This document shows, one piece after another, positions 50,501-62,888 of a DNA stretch of 64,000 bases (its first letter is position 1; each line of letters starts with the position of its first letter). Below the pieces are notes generated by a model that was given only the letters and a program-made list of their open reading frames with translations, had not been told where the DNA came from and did not search any database. Both the position numbers and the translations under genes were made by a program. The stretch is from Datnioides undecimradiatus (taxonomy: Eukaryota > Chordata > Actinopteri > Lobotiformes > Datnioididae). The stretch lies in NCBI GenBank assembly GCA_008933995.1, contig WARS01000032.1, forward strand, positions 744,001 to 808,000, in the 5' to 3' direction.

Positions 50501-53500
50501 TTTTAGGATAAAAATAGTGTTTCTCCCTCATGTTTGGAAAACAGTAGAGATTGCTGGAAAAAAAAACCCATTGGATTGGCAGATAACAGCCTCTGACCTG
50601 CTCACTTGTCACTTTAGATGTTGCAGACTTACCTGACTGCAGGGATTTTAGCTGTTGATGACTTGAAGTGATGCCAGTGCCCTGTTGATGCTGTCAAACT
50701 GACTCTCAGCTGGATTTCCCATAACAAAGAAATGACACAAAATGCTCACGATTGCTTGTCTGTACGGATTATTTATGATGTGCTTGTTGTAATGATTGTG
50801 TTGGGACAAGGAAATTTTATTCCTTAGCCACTCTCAAAATTTTATGTGCTTGAAGCAAGTAATACAATCAAGAGATGTGTTGACACGTTTACCCAGGCTG
50901 AAGTGAAATGCGAAAAATATTCACTTACCTTAATGGAAAATATGTTCACTGGTACTTTTTTGGTTTTGTTATTGTTCCCATAACTGACCACACATGTAGA
51001 CAATATGCTGTGCAGCACAAAATTAATCAGCGAAAGAATTCGAGTGATTTTTAATCAAAGCCACAAAGTTGAATTCAAAATGCTCTTCTATAGAAAAAAA
51101 ATCATACTCTTGGAAACAAAGTTTTCAAAGTTCATACCAGCATAAATCTGGTACAGTCTCAGTCTCAGTAAAATCAACATTTTCTCCATATAATCACATT
51201 TACACAAAATAATTCCCTATTCTGTTCAATTCTGTGATGAAAAATGTGTAATTTTCCATTTTCCTTTAAATGCCAGTGATTCATATCCAACCCTGACTGA
51301 CTTATATTACAAGTATACATTTGCACATGACCCTGCACTTTACGGAAGCGACAGGTGCAGAGATGCTAAACTGCATTTTATTGTCTCTGTGCTTGTGTAA
51401 TGACAAGATGAATCTAAAGCTTAAGGATTGTGTCTTGTAAAAAATATATATATATTTATATATATCATTTCTTGCTTTTGAAGTGAGTTGACATTAGTTT
51501 AAACCTGCATACAAGAATAAGTTATATATTAGATGAAATAACTAAGATCGCACATGTTATACAAATCTCGTCTAATGTGCCAGATAGCAAGAAACTAGTT
51601 TAGGCTGTATTTAGTAATAACACAGTAAGAGTTATTGGTAACCCATCAGTGAAAGTAGAAGGGTAGTACTAGTATGGATCCTGCTTCACCCTCTATAAAC
51701 AATCAAGTCAGCAAATATAAATATAAATGTTTACAGGGCATTAATAGTCATTAATAGGGTTTCTGATTTCAAAGTCAAATGGTCAACTGGAGGGGACCTT
51801 CTCACAATTTAGTATTAGTTGTGCTTATGAAGGACTTGTTCATAAAGTATTTTTACAGAGCTCTTGATTTAACTAAATTATCTGAGGCTGTAATATTTGT
51901 TGTTGTTGTACCAGATATAGCAACTGAAACTGGTTTGAAAATGAAAACCTCCCTGACTGATATGTTTCCCCATTTTTCATCACTCAGTGCACGCCACAAT
52001 GTATTGAGAAACTAATGATATTTGTCACTGTTATGCAGTGAAAAAAAGCAACATCTCAACTGGAAATTATCGGACGTCCTCACTGATTTCTTCACGCTGA
52101 TTCCCCTTTTTGTTTTGGGCCTTTAGTTTAGTCTCATGCACAAGAGATTAGCTGCCATATCACAGTGGCTCAGACTGCACGAGAACTCTGTAAATGTCAC
52201 ATGACAATAGATCAATAAGCATGTTGAGGCCATATTTTTTTTTTATTTTGCAAACAAGCTCTGTGTGTTTCAGAGTGGATTGCAATCGACTGTTTTACTG
52301 CGTCTCTGGGGGATCCGAAGTGCTTTAGTGGTTTAACCGACTTTGATTTACCACTGTGATAAACAGTTTACACTGAGATGGCTGAGAACCGGGATTTCCT
52401 TCATGAAAAGCACAAAGATTGTCAAGTCATAATGCAGCAGGTGTTGCCATAAGTCAAATGAAGACATATTATGAGCCTGTTTTAAAGGATCTTTTTTTCT
52501 TCTTCTCTCCTTCCAGCTGTTTTCTGCTCTCCAAACACAAATGTCACGTCACGTAACATTAATTTGAATGCAAAGGATCTCACTCTTCTGCTGCCCTGCC
52601 TCAGGAGTCGCTGCAGGCGTCTCTACCATATTGTTTTGGTGTTGACAAGACCCGTTGAGTCAGGATGAGTGAATATAAACACTATAGTCTACACTTTAAT
52701 TTATCTAAACTGCTAATCCCCTAGGGGGAAAAAAATAAATAAGCATTATCCACTTCTCTGAACAGTGAGATGAACAAGCATTTATTTAGAGTTGAATATA
52801 TAATACACGGTGGAGGCCATGACCTGTGAAAATGATCACAAACGTTGTTGTGAATCTGTTATTTTAAGTGTTTTTTTTAAAAACAATTGCTCAAATAGTT
52901 GCTCAAATTATCATTTCAAGTGGCTGGCCATAATACAATAGAAGAAAATGAACTTCACACATACTGTATATTGCTGCTCTATTTCCGCCCCATTTATTAT
53001 ACGTTTTTCAGTCTTAAGGAGATAAAGAGCCCTCTGAATGTACGGTGAGGAACTGCAAAATGAAAAAAATATTCTGTTCAAAGTTGATTGCGGAAAGCAG
53101 GTTTTAAAGATATGCAAATACACCGACTGAGTAAGAGGCTTTGCCTTTCCACGCCATGAATAAAAATTCACATTGCTGAATTGGTATTCTGCATAAGACC
53201 CAGCCAGGTTGTAGTGTTCAAGTCTGAACCGAGCTCTGAAGAAATTACGAGGATGTTTTAGCTTACCTACTTGACAAACACTTCACTATAGCCTCACCAC
53301 AACAAACAACTGGCTTCCACCAGCGCCGACTCTGCTAAATACAGCAGAGGAGTCTGCTGCTGAACACAGAGGAGAGACTTGAATGGATGAACAAATCAAG
53401 TGCAACAAGTGTTTGAAAACATCAACCGTGTTTGTAACAATGCCACAATTTCATTGTTTTCTCAACCATGCTCCCAACTCTTTTCTTGCAGGGAGTGCTT

Positions 53501-56500
53501 ACAGGGAATGCATGGATAATGGGACGTGGGCGTTGAAGAGCAATTACTCCAATTGTGAACCAATTTTGGAGGAGAAGGTTAGTGCGGTGTCGCTGGAGCA
53601 GCCCTGCAATGTCCTTCATTCTGCAAACAATCTGTTAAATGCTCAGCACAGTTTCTCACCATAACACTAATGGAACACCTGGAAAAACCAATCAGATATA
53701 GCAAAGGGAATGTTGTGTTTTGATTGCTTAACGCTTATTGAACTTCATTTTCTCCTATGTATGTGGTGCAGTTAGATTAAACATTTGTTTTCAGGCGGCT
53801 TAACAAACACACAAGCACAGTCTTGACAGTGTCCCTATAAGCAAAGCCCAAGGCGAACCTGTAAGACTGATGTATTGTATGTAATGAGGATTTGGCCTGA
53901 TTACCTCACATCACGTCTCCTGATTATGTGTATTTCTGGGTCTTGCTCTATTTTTCTCAGATAAATTTAAGCCTGACATCTGAAGTGTGTCAATGACATT
54001 TGCTCTCTCTCCTGCTTAAGTCAAATATCAAAACAATAAAACCTGGACTGATAAATCGATAGATACTCCTTGCTCCTATTCATGTATTTTTATGTATTCC
54101 TAACCTTTTTTTCTATTACCCAGCAATCACATTAAAGACACAATTAATGTGTTGTCTTTACAGAGAAAATACCCAATGCATTATAAAATAGCGCTGATCA
54201 TCAACTACCTAGGCCACTGCATCTCCGTGGGAGCTCTAGTTGTGGCCTTCATTCTCTTCTTGTGCTTAAGGCAAGTACAGAAATAGTACCCGTCTAAATG
54301 TGTCCTGTATGCATGAGACCTCATAGGAGACAATCAGGGAAATTCAAGTAATATCCTTGGACTGCTTATCATTAACTCGCTTATGTCAAATGAATAGAAC
54401 TCTGCAGCTTGGCTCAGACTGAGAAAGACATAATGTGTATTTCATAACGTGTCTTTCTTCTAAGCAGTCGTACCTCTTTTTATGTCCTGCTTGAAACACA
54501 CATATACACGCGCACGCACGCACACACACACACACACACCTACGCCTGCTATGACAGAACAGGGCAGATACTAAACAGCCTCAGCTGGCTTGTTCACTAT
54601 GGTTTGATCGATGTGGGCTTCTGAAGGCAAATATTGATTTCTTTCGGTTGAAGACCAAAATAGTCAGTGGTTTGCTTCAAAATTAAATCTCTTTAGATTC
54701 CATGGAACAATCTGCCCAGTGTTTTCCTCACAGATGTTTAATCTTACCGGGATAGGAAATTCTCTGAAGCAACACTTTGACCGTCATCTGAACCTAAAAC
54801 AGTCTGTTAAAAGCCTGACAAATTAAATTATTTATCTTTCCGCAGCTCTTTAAAGGATGATGACCCACCTTATCTAGTGTACGTTACAAGAGACCCTAAA
54901 CCCCTCATTTTCATCAGAAATCATCTTTTTGTTTGAGTCATAACTTAGTCCTTTGCGATCACACAGCCATGATACATATATTTTTAGATTCAGTGTGACT
55001 TAAACTCTTTACATTCTCACAATGTAGATATCAATAGCTCAGATTTCTTTATTAAGAGAGGCATCTCATTTCTCAGTCTTCCTTAGTATCAGAGAAATCT
55101 AGGAAAAGTTGTCTGTACAAAAATAATAAAGTTCATAGAAGAACTGCTAATGAATGATTTGGCATACCTTAAACCTTTGATAAGTCAACTGAATAAAAAA
55201 AGTCTTGGAGAAATGAACTTATGTCAAAAGTAAAAGAGACATGCACGCAGTCTATACACGTACCATTGGATCTTCTTTCTGCAGTGGCTAGACTGGCCAT
55301 CAGCTTATGGACGGGATAATAAAAAGCCAATATTGCCCAGAGTTAGCCAGCGGAATGACTCAGACCTGAAATCTCACTTTCGTCTGAATAAGCTGTACTG
55401 TCTTTGAGAAATCTTGATAATAGAAGACGTCTTGCATTTGATTTGCGGCACAGGAGCATACGATGTCTTCGAAACATCATCCACTGGAACTTAATCACTA
55501 CCTTCATACTGAGGAATGTTATGTGGTTTTTGCTTCAGCTGATTGACCACAATATCCACGAGAGCAATGAGGTAAAGGATTGGATATATCCTTTGTGTTT
55601 ATTTATAATACTGTAAATTATAAATGAAAAAATACGTGAAAAGTGTTTGCTTTTGTATCACAATTTTGTGTCACTATGAGTCTTGTATTTTCTTTTTCAG
55701 CCTTGGTGTCGATTAATTACAACCATATACAACTACTTTGTGGTGACGAACTTTTTCTGGATGTTTGTTGAAGGATGTTACCTTCACACAGCCATTGTAA
55801 TGACTTATTCAACCGACAAGCTTCGAAAGTGGGTCTTCCTTTTCATCGGCTGGTGTGAGTACGTTCATGTTGACAGTGCATTAGTTACACTTCACTCAGC
55901 CCTTTGCTACGATACACAAGGTTCACAGTCTGATGAACTTGCAGGGCTTTTGATGTTGAATGAAAATAGTAAATTGTAAAGTGTTTGAAGTGACTTTAAA
56001 AAAAGATGTGCAAACATTTTTTTAATATTTTTGTGTTTTTTATATGATTGTTTATTTGGGTTCTCATCATAAGGTCCATGTAGCAGCTGTTCTTGTGCTC
56101 TTCAGCAGCTCATGCTGTTTGATTGAAATATAGATGTATAGATTTCATACTAGCCAAGGACTTTTCTCATTAAATAAGTCGAGTGCCAAATGTATATCCC
56201 TTGAAGACAGCCGTTGACAAAACTTTCTCATCTTAAGGTCCTTTTAGTATCTGTTGCGGACCCTATAATTATATCCCATAATCATGTAATTTTGAGTTAA
56301 TGTAAATATTTTTGATGAGCTGTGAGTATTTGTGGCGTAATGGATGCTTACACATGTCTGTCTAGTCTGTCTGTCTGCTCAAAATGGTCTGTTTCAGAAT
56401 TGAATTTCTTGTTCCGATACTTGGATTCAAAATGTTTCTGCGCTGTTGTAAGTGAAAACCAGGTTGTGAAACAGCTGGACTGCAGGATTATACGACCTTT

Positions 56501-59500
56501 CTCCCCAATTCAAAGTGAACATTTGCTTGACTGAAAGCACAAAAGTGATGTCTGGTCAGGGAGTGAAATGGAGGGAGACCTGTTAGTGCTTCAGACTCAA
56601 GACGAGGCTTTGATTTCGTAAGAGAACGGAGCTGCAGTGAAGTGTGAAAAATGTTGGCTTTTTTGTGCTTGACTTCCAGTGATAGAATGAGTTTGGAACA
56701 TGAAGCAGATGCCCTGTCATGACCACATAAATTATCAATGCTCACCTTGACGTACAGTAAGCTATTGCGAAAAGCATGGTGTCAGAATTTTCTATCTTGA
56801 GGCAGAAAAGAAGCACAGGGAAACATGCTTGTGCCAGACATTTTCTCACTGTCCTTTTTTCTTTAAATGGACATTGTGTGTCCCTGCAAGAAGAAAAACA
56901 AACACACACTTTACTGCATCTAGGTCATACAGCTGAGCTTCAAGAACACAACAGTGAAAAATAAAAAGGAGCAGATGACATTTGATTGGTTATGACACAT
57001 GGACGACATGACTGGGAAGCTCAAATGGGCTTTAAAATAGACATAACCAAAGGCAGATATCACACACATCAATCTAGTTTTAATGATCTAATGTGCTTCT
57101 TATAAAGATTAGATAATCAGTGCGGCCTCCTCTTTGAGGAAGGTCAACTCATCTGTACTTATAATTCACCAAGCACTCTTGCAGGTGCAGATTAAATGTC
57201 TTTTAATCCAGTATATTTGTGCAGCTACAGGCAGTCTTTGTATTTTTGTTTTGGTTAAAACAATGTCTTCAACAATAATATTTTCATTTTCTGTGATTAA
57301 TGCCTATCATCTGTGATATTCCATCTGTGACAGAGATGCTATCATTTGGCTGCTGGAGAAATGTACATCTCACATTAAAGCAGCAAAAGCAAGTAGAAAC
57401 AGGAAGCTGTAGTGTATAGACTACATATAGCATGAGTAGATGGGAATTTTCATAATTATGAAGGATAAGACGTGCATTTTTTGTTATTGTTACATTTTTA
57501 CTATTGCTACACGGTGTAAACCTTTATGTTTATGTGAGATATCTCTTACTATGTCACTGATGTAAGTCTTGAGAGATTATTAATTAGACTTCATTAGGAA
57601 ATGATGGAAGTGGAGCAGATTAAATCTGTCTTCCACTAGAGGGCCGATCATAGCTGGTATCAAAATAGGTTTAGACCTGTATTCTTACTGCGCCATTAAA
57701 GGTCATTTCAATGATCGTTTCACTTTTGTGAACATCTCCTCTTTTTCCAGCTAGTTCCAAATCTTCAGCGTATCTGGTTGGCTCTCTGGTCTGTGATCTG
57801 GTTTCTGCACTCACTAATGATATTTAGCTAGAAGTTGTTGTTCATTTATCTTGTAGGTTCACAGGCAGGGTGAGAAAGTTGAGACTAAGCTGCTTGTTTA
57901 AAAGTAACAAGCTTTCCTTGAACTGCAGACCTCAATGCTGTGGGGAAGCAGTGTGATATCCAGAAGGGCTGTATTTAAAATAATAATAATAATTTTACAT
58001 TTAGCAAGAAAAGTTTTATTTTTATCAAAGATGATTAGAGCACACCTCTGCCTCTGCCTCTGCACCTGCGATAGATGTGGTCTATCTGTCTGCCCATCCG
58101 TCATTCCTCTGTCTGTTCCATTCTCATGATGGTCAAATGTCACCTCAAAAAACTTATTTTTGTCCATAACCCAAGAATTTACATGGTTATTATGACAAAA
58201 TTTCACACAAATGTGAAATATAGGTTAAAATTATGAAGAGATGAGATTTTCCATTAAAACTAAAAAATGTCACTGTGACCTTAGTAGTTCTAAAAAAAAA
58301 TAAAACTTTTGTGACCATTTTCAGTGCCATAACTCAGGAATAGAAAGGAGAATTGTGGCCATATCTCACATTTGCCCAGGTGCTGAACGTCTGACACTAA
58401 TCTGCCCACCCTGACACTGTGTTGTTGCTTCTTTGCAACATCTATAATAGAAGCTTTGTCCCACAACACAGGCTCTTTGGTTTTGTTGGTTTTGTTGAGT
58501 TGATTGTTGTTGCATCATGTGATGAAGCTCTCAGCATACCAGTGTGTTGGATATTATTCACTGAGATTGTGAGTACATGTTTATCTAGCGATAGGACCTT
58601 TTTTAAACACTTTACAATCAGGGACAAAAAAGTTGAGCAGTTACCAGGGAACACATGAGGAACAAATGAGGGTCTAACTGTTGATTGGCCATTAGTTAAT
58701 GAATAATTCCTAATCAAACTTTATTGGGTATCAAATGAGTCGTTAATTTTTTTTTCATTGCAGATCAATTGAGGAAGAGCTCAGGAACCACTAGAGACAG
58801 CAACTGGTGACTTGTTAATAAGTGCTTGTAATTATTCCTAATGGAGGAGTGTATAGGAGATTATGATGAGTTACTAGAGTACAGACACAGAAAACTAATG
58901 AACAGGTAATGTTGGGACTACTCTGCATAATATATCACTGCTGTTCTGGTAACTCATCATTTTCTATTACTGTATATAGCCTGGTAATTCTATTTTTTAG
59001 TCAAACTTGATCTCTGGAGCCATGTATGCAGACATCCTCTCCTCAAAACGAGTCACTGCCATGACCAGCGTTTCATTTTGGTGTGCATTCACTAGACAAC
59101 TCAGTCTGGTTTGATGAATCTTAGTTGAAATGTAGTCCATATTCAGCAAGCAGAGCTGTGTTAGGCCTGTGTGTAGGATGGAGTTGATTTCAACTGATTT
59201 TAATAGTGATTTTAATATAGATGGCATCTGTTCAGTTAAATCTTTCTCATTGGATTTTAAGTGTATTGCTTACTTTGACCAACACCTTTTACCTAACACT
59301 TGTTTTTCAGGTACATATAGATATATCTATTATTTCTCAGCTGGACTTCTATAAGGGCAGCTGCTGTGGCTCCTGAGTGGTGTATCATTTGACTGTGAAA
59401 CCCTGTTTTTTATTGTCTGTTCTTTGTGGTGGGAATGGTGCAGTCTTGTTATTTTTCTTTATTTTCTTCAAGTTGCACAATGTTACATGTTTTTGTTGGT

Positions 59501-62500
59501 GGAAAAAAGTACCTTCCATCATCCTCGCCTTCATTATTCTGACCTACTTCCTCCACTGCCACTGAGATCAAATGTAAATTTTTACATAATGACATTACGT
59601 TATGACCTCTATGCTATAAATGCTTTACGTTATCTGTAAACATTTGCTTTTCTTTTTTTATTCCAGGTATTCCATGCCCTATAATAATAGCGTGGGCCAT
59701 AGGAAAGTTGTATTATGAAAATGAACAGTAAGTATCCTATAAAAAGATTTCTGGCTCCTGAATATTTTCATAAATGCTATCTTTAATTTCATGGTGTTGA
59801 TTCTTTCTCTTCTCCTGTTAACAGATGTTGGTTTGGTAAAGAACCTGGGAAATATATGGACTACATTTACCAGGGACCAGTTATACTCGTGCTTCTGGTG
59901 AGCAATGACACAGAAAGTCCTTGCACTGTACATCCGCTGCCGTTCTTTTTCACACTGTTTGCACGCCCATTTTACATTGACATAAGATTTATTACTGCCT
60001 GCGTGTAGGTGTAAACTGATGGAAAAAAGTCTGTCCTGAAATGAAAATGGTTTTATAATGAAGTCCGTTTTCATCTTGCATTCAGCTTGTTGATGGAAGT
60101 AATCTTCCTGGTGGATTAAGGTCTTTCCACTCATAAGAATCCTGAAAATAAGAAACCGTGTTCATGTGTCCACTAATGGTTATGTACAATCTGTTACCAG
60201 GATGCAGCCGTGCAGTGACCGGCTCTGATTTGTGCGCTCATCTAACACTGTCTTGTTGAGAAAGGAGGTGCCCTTGACTTGTGTTGCAATACTCCTCCTA
60301 CTCAGCATTTAATCAGCGTTATGTGTTTGCAGCAGGGCACCGCTCTCGTGTTTCAGTGTAAGCCATTAGCACAGGGTTCAAAACTAATGATTTCTTGTGC
60401 TGTTGTTTTTTTCTAGATAAACTTTGTTTTCCTCTTCAACATTGTAAGAATTCTTATGACCAAACTAAGAGCTTCAACCACATCTGAAACAATACAGTAC
60501 AGGTGAGTTAATAGTATGGATGATTGTATACGATATAGAAACTACACTCTTTCTTCTTCGGTTTGCTCCTTCTAAGTACAACGTGCAATGGCATTTCTGC
60601 CATTGCAGTAGCTGATATTGCAAACTGACTAATTTTACCCTCAGTAATTACTGTCATGGTTTAAATTCTTTCTTAATTTCATACAAATCTGTGAGCTCCA
60701 TCCTCAAATACCCTCCCTGAGAGAAGACATTTAGGAATCAAAGGATCCGATGAAAATGACAATCAAATCACTGCCAAGAACTGTAATAGTAGAGATCAGT
60801 TTTCATTCTGATGGCTTTTGCTGTGTGTCTTGCAATTATTGTTGGTAAATCACCCTGAAAACCTATTTCTTTGATGTGTTCCACTGAAAGGCTGATACTT
60901 AAAGCAAGTAAATTATCTTTTTTTTGAAATGGGGAAAGTCTGACCCTTTTAATCTTTTATAGGTTCAAAGTTTCAGTCTTAAGTTAAATATGCCTCCTAC
61001 AACACAGCAATGTTACATGTTAATGCTTGAATTAAGTTGAATGACTTAATTCGGGTGAGGGTAAGTTGTAATTGAATTACTTAAAAATGCATGGATAAAT
61101 GCCAAATCATTTACAGTTCATGAGTGACAAATCATAGCCAGCAGTAGAAATATGATGACTCCATATCAGAAGCCACCGTCACAGGGAACAGTGTTCCTCT
61201 GAGGTAGCCCACACTTAAAGTTGCTCAAACAGAAACTCTTACAGAAAACAGTGGACTCGACACAAGTGTAACTGTTTTTTTTCTCAAACAAAGGCGTGGC
61301 TATAACACATATCATGGGACTAATAATACTCATATCTAAAAGGAAAATGTTTGTAATTAATTAATACATTTTAGTTAATACTATGACTATGAGGTCATTT
61401 CTTTATTCTAGACATACAGCTTTGTGATTATAAGCTGTTGTGTTTGTGATGCTATTTCAGTCCAAGCATTTCACAGAAGTATGTTAAGTGTATGAAATAT
61501 TTCCAGTTTAGAAGGACATAATGAATGCACAGCTGAGTTGATAAGGGGTTTCAGCTAGACACGACCATGTTTTGGAGTAATTGTCATGGTTTCGATATGT
61601 ATAGCGGTTGCATATAAAAGTGAAGTGTTTGTCTTGGCAAAGGTCTGCACTCTCTCTGATCCTGTCTAGTGTCTAATTTTGCAGAAATCTGAAAAAGCAG
61701 GTTTTGGTTGTATAGATACAGTAGAAAGGATTTTGGACAGTGATAAAAATGTCCAGAGTTGTCCAGACAAAACAAATTTACCTGAGTGAGCACAGAGTAG
61801 TCACAGTACTTCTTGGAGGTGGACATTTCATTTAGTCCTACCAGTGATCTCTGGAGGTGGAAAACCTTTCAAGTCTGACAGGACTTGATGAGAGCAGTGT
61901 ATAATCCTGCTCATGTTGTTTTGTTGTGTGTCTTTCCACTAAATTGTGAGAGTGTTTTCTCACCTCTTGCCTTGAGTGTATTTTTCTCCTTTAGGGATAA
62001 TTTGGAGCTTTTTACTGTGACACAGCTCAAACAACTTCAAATTCAGGCTTTTGAAGCTTGAGTTGGATTTACAGTTGTTGTCTGACAAATATGCTGACTA
62101 GTAATGGGAGTGTCAGGCCTAAAAATAGAGCATAATGGTCCCTTCAAACGGCTGCCAGTTTTACCAGAATTGTATGAAGAATATAAACAATGGGGTAAAT
62201 TTGACAAGAAAAGAGGGGTATTGCAGTGATCCTTTAAATGTAGGCTTGGCACAGACTGTCAGTCTGTCAAGATCATAGACAGAGTACATGCCTTATATTT
62301 AAAGCGTTAAATAATCAGAACTTCATGTTAAACATTTGGATCTTTTCAGCATAATCCTCTCTTCATAAGAAAAAGCCTTCAACTTAATCTGGTGCTGCAC
62401 AACCTCAAAAATCAATTTATTACAACTTCTTAATATTTACAACTCCAGATCAGAACGATAATTGTAAAAACAAAATGCTACCTGCACACCTGAACCATTA

Positions 62501-62848
62501 AAAGGGATTTTTTAAAGCAACATTGACAACTTTAACTTCTCCATAAATCATATGTAAGTAATTCATTAACCTCATAGAAAGCCAGGAGTTTACATCTCAT
62601 AAACCCAGGAGGTAGAAAGGGTCTCTCACTGATCACAGGGTCAGCAGATTGATCCCTGCTTTCTCCTGCCTGCATGTCAAAGTGTCCTTGGGCAAGATGC
62701 TGGAACTCAGATTGCTCTTGATGGTCAGACCAGCATCCATTATAAACGATTAATGGTGCCTTAATAGAACATGGTGCCCGTATAGAAAACTAGACATTTC
62801 TCATGGCGTGTTGATATTTTGAGGAAGCAAAGCGGTGGTGGTGTTGGT

Positions 62849-62888
<40 letters not shown>

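Larger units (their letters stand above)
35762..53491 (+). other. crhr2 intron 2 (17.7 kb)
   Basis: Flanked by A|gtaaga and cttgcag|G, phase 1. It splits the extracellular hormone-binding domain between N-T-T-R and A-Y-R-E-C. It contains two regions of family A repeats (43070-43700 and 45035-45425), a G-rich run at 38313-38329, the RE1-like motif at 42220 and an AT repeat at 51446. No nested gene recognised; overlapping frames at 36390-36686 on both strands show no known domain. Confidence 0.85.
55855..59666 (+). other. crhr2 intron 6 (3812 bp)
   Basis: Flanked by T|gtgagt and ttccag|G, phase 1, within TM4 between W235 and C236. Contains the family B repeat and a CTCF-like motif. No other exon recognised. 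Confidence 0.9.

Noticed and set aside
53383..53664. Unspliced 93-codon frame reading from intron 2 through exon 3
   Set aside because: The exon part is real, but the 5' extension and the 3' run past gttagt have no family similarity, and strong splice sites bound the exon.
54271..54282. GT donor at CAA|gtacag as the end of exon 4
   Set aside because: It would add AGGCAA and put exon 5 out of frame; the GC donor six bases earlier restores the exact family sequence.
55404..55616. 70-codon frame containing exon 5
   Set aside because: Only 55454-55571 matches the receptor family; the rest is intron read-through.
59679..60134. 151-codon minus-strand frame, the longest in the window
   Set aside because: It is antisense to crhr2 exons 7 and 8 and their introns, with no recognisable domain; the opposite strand is clearly coding.
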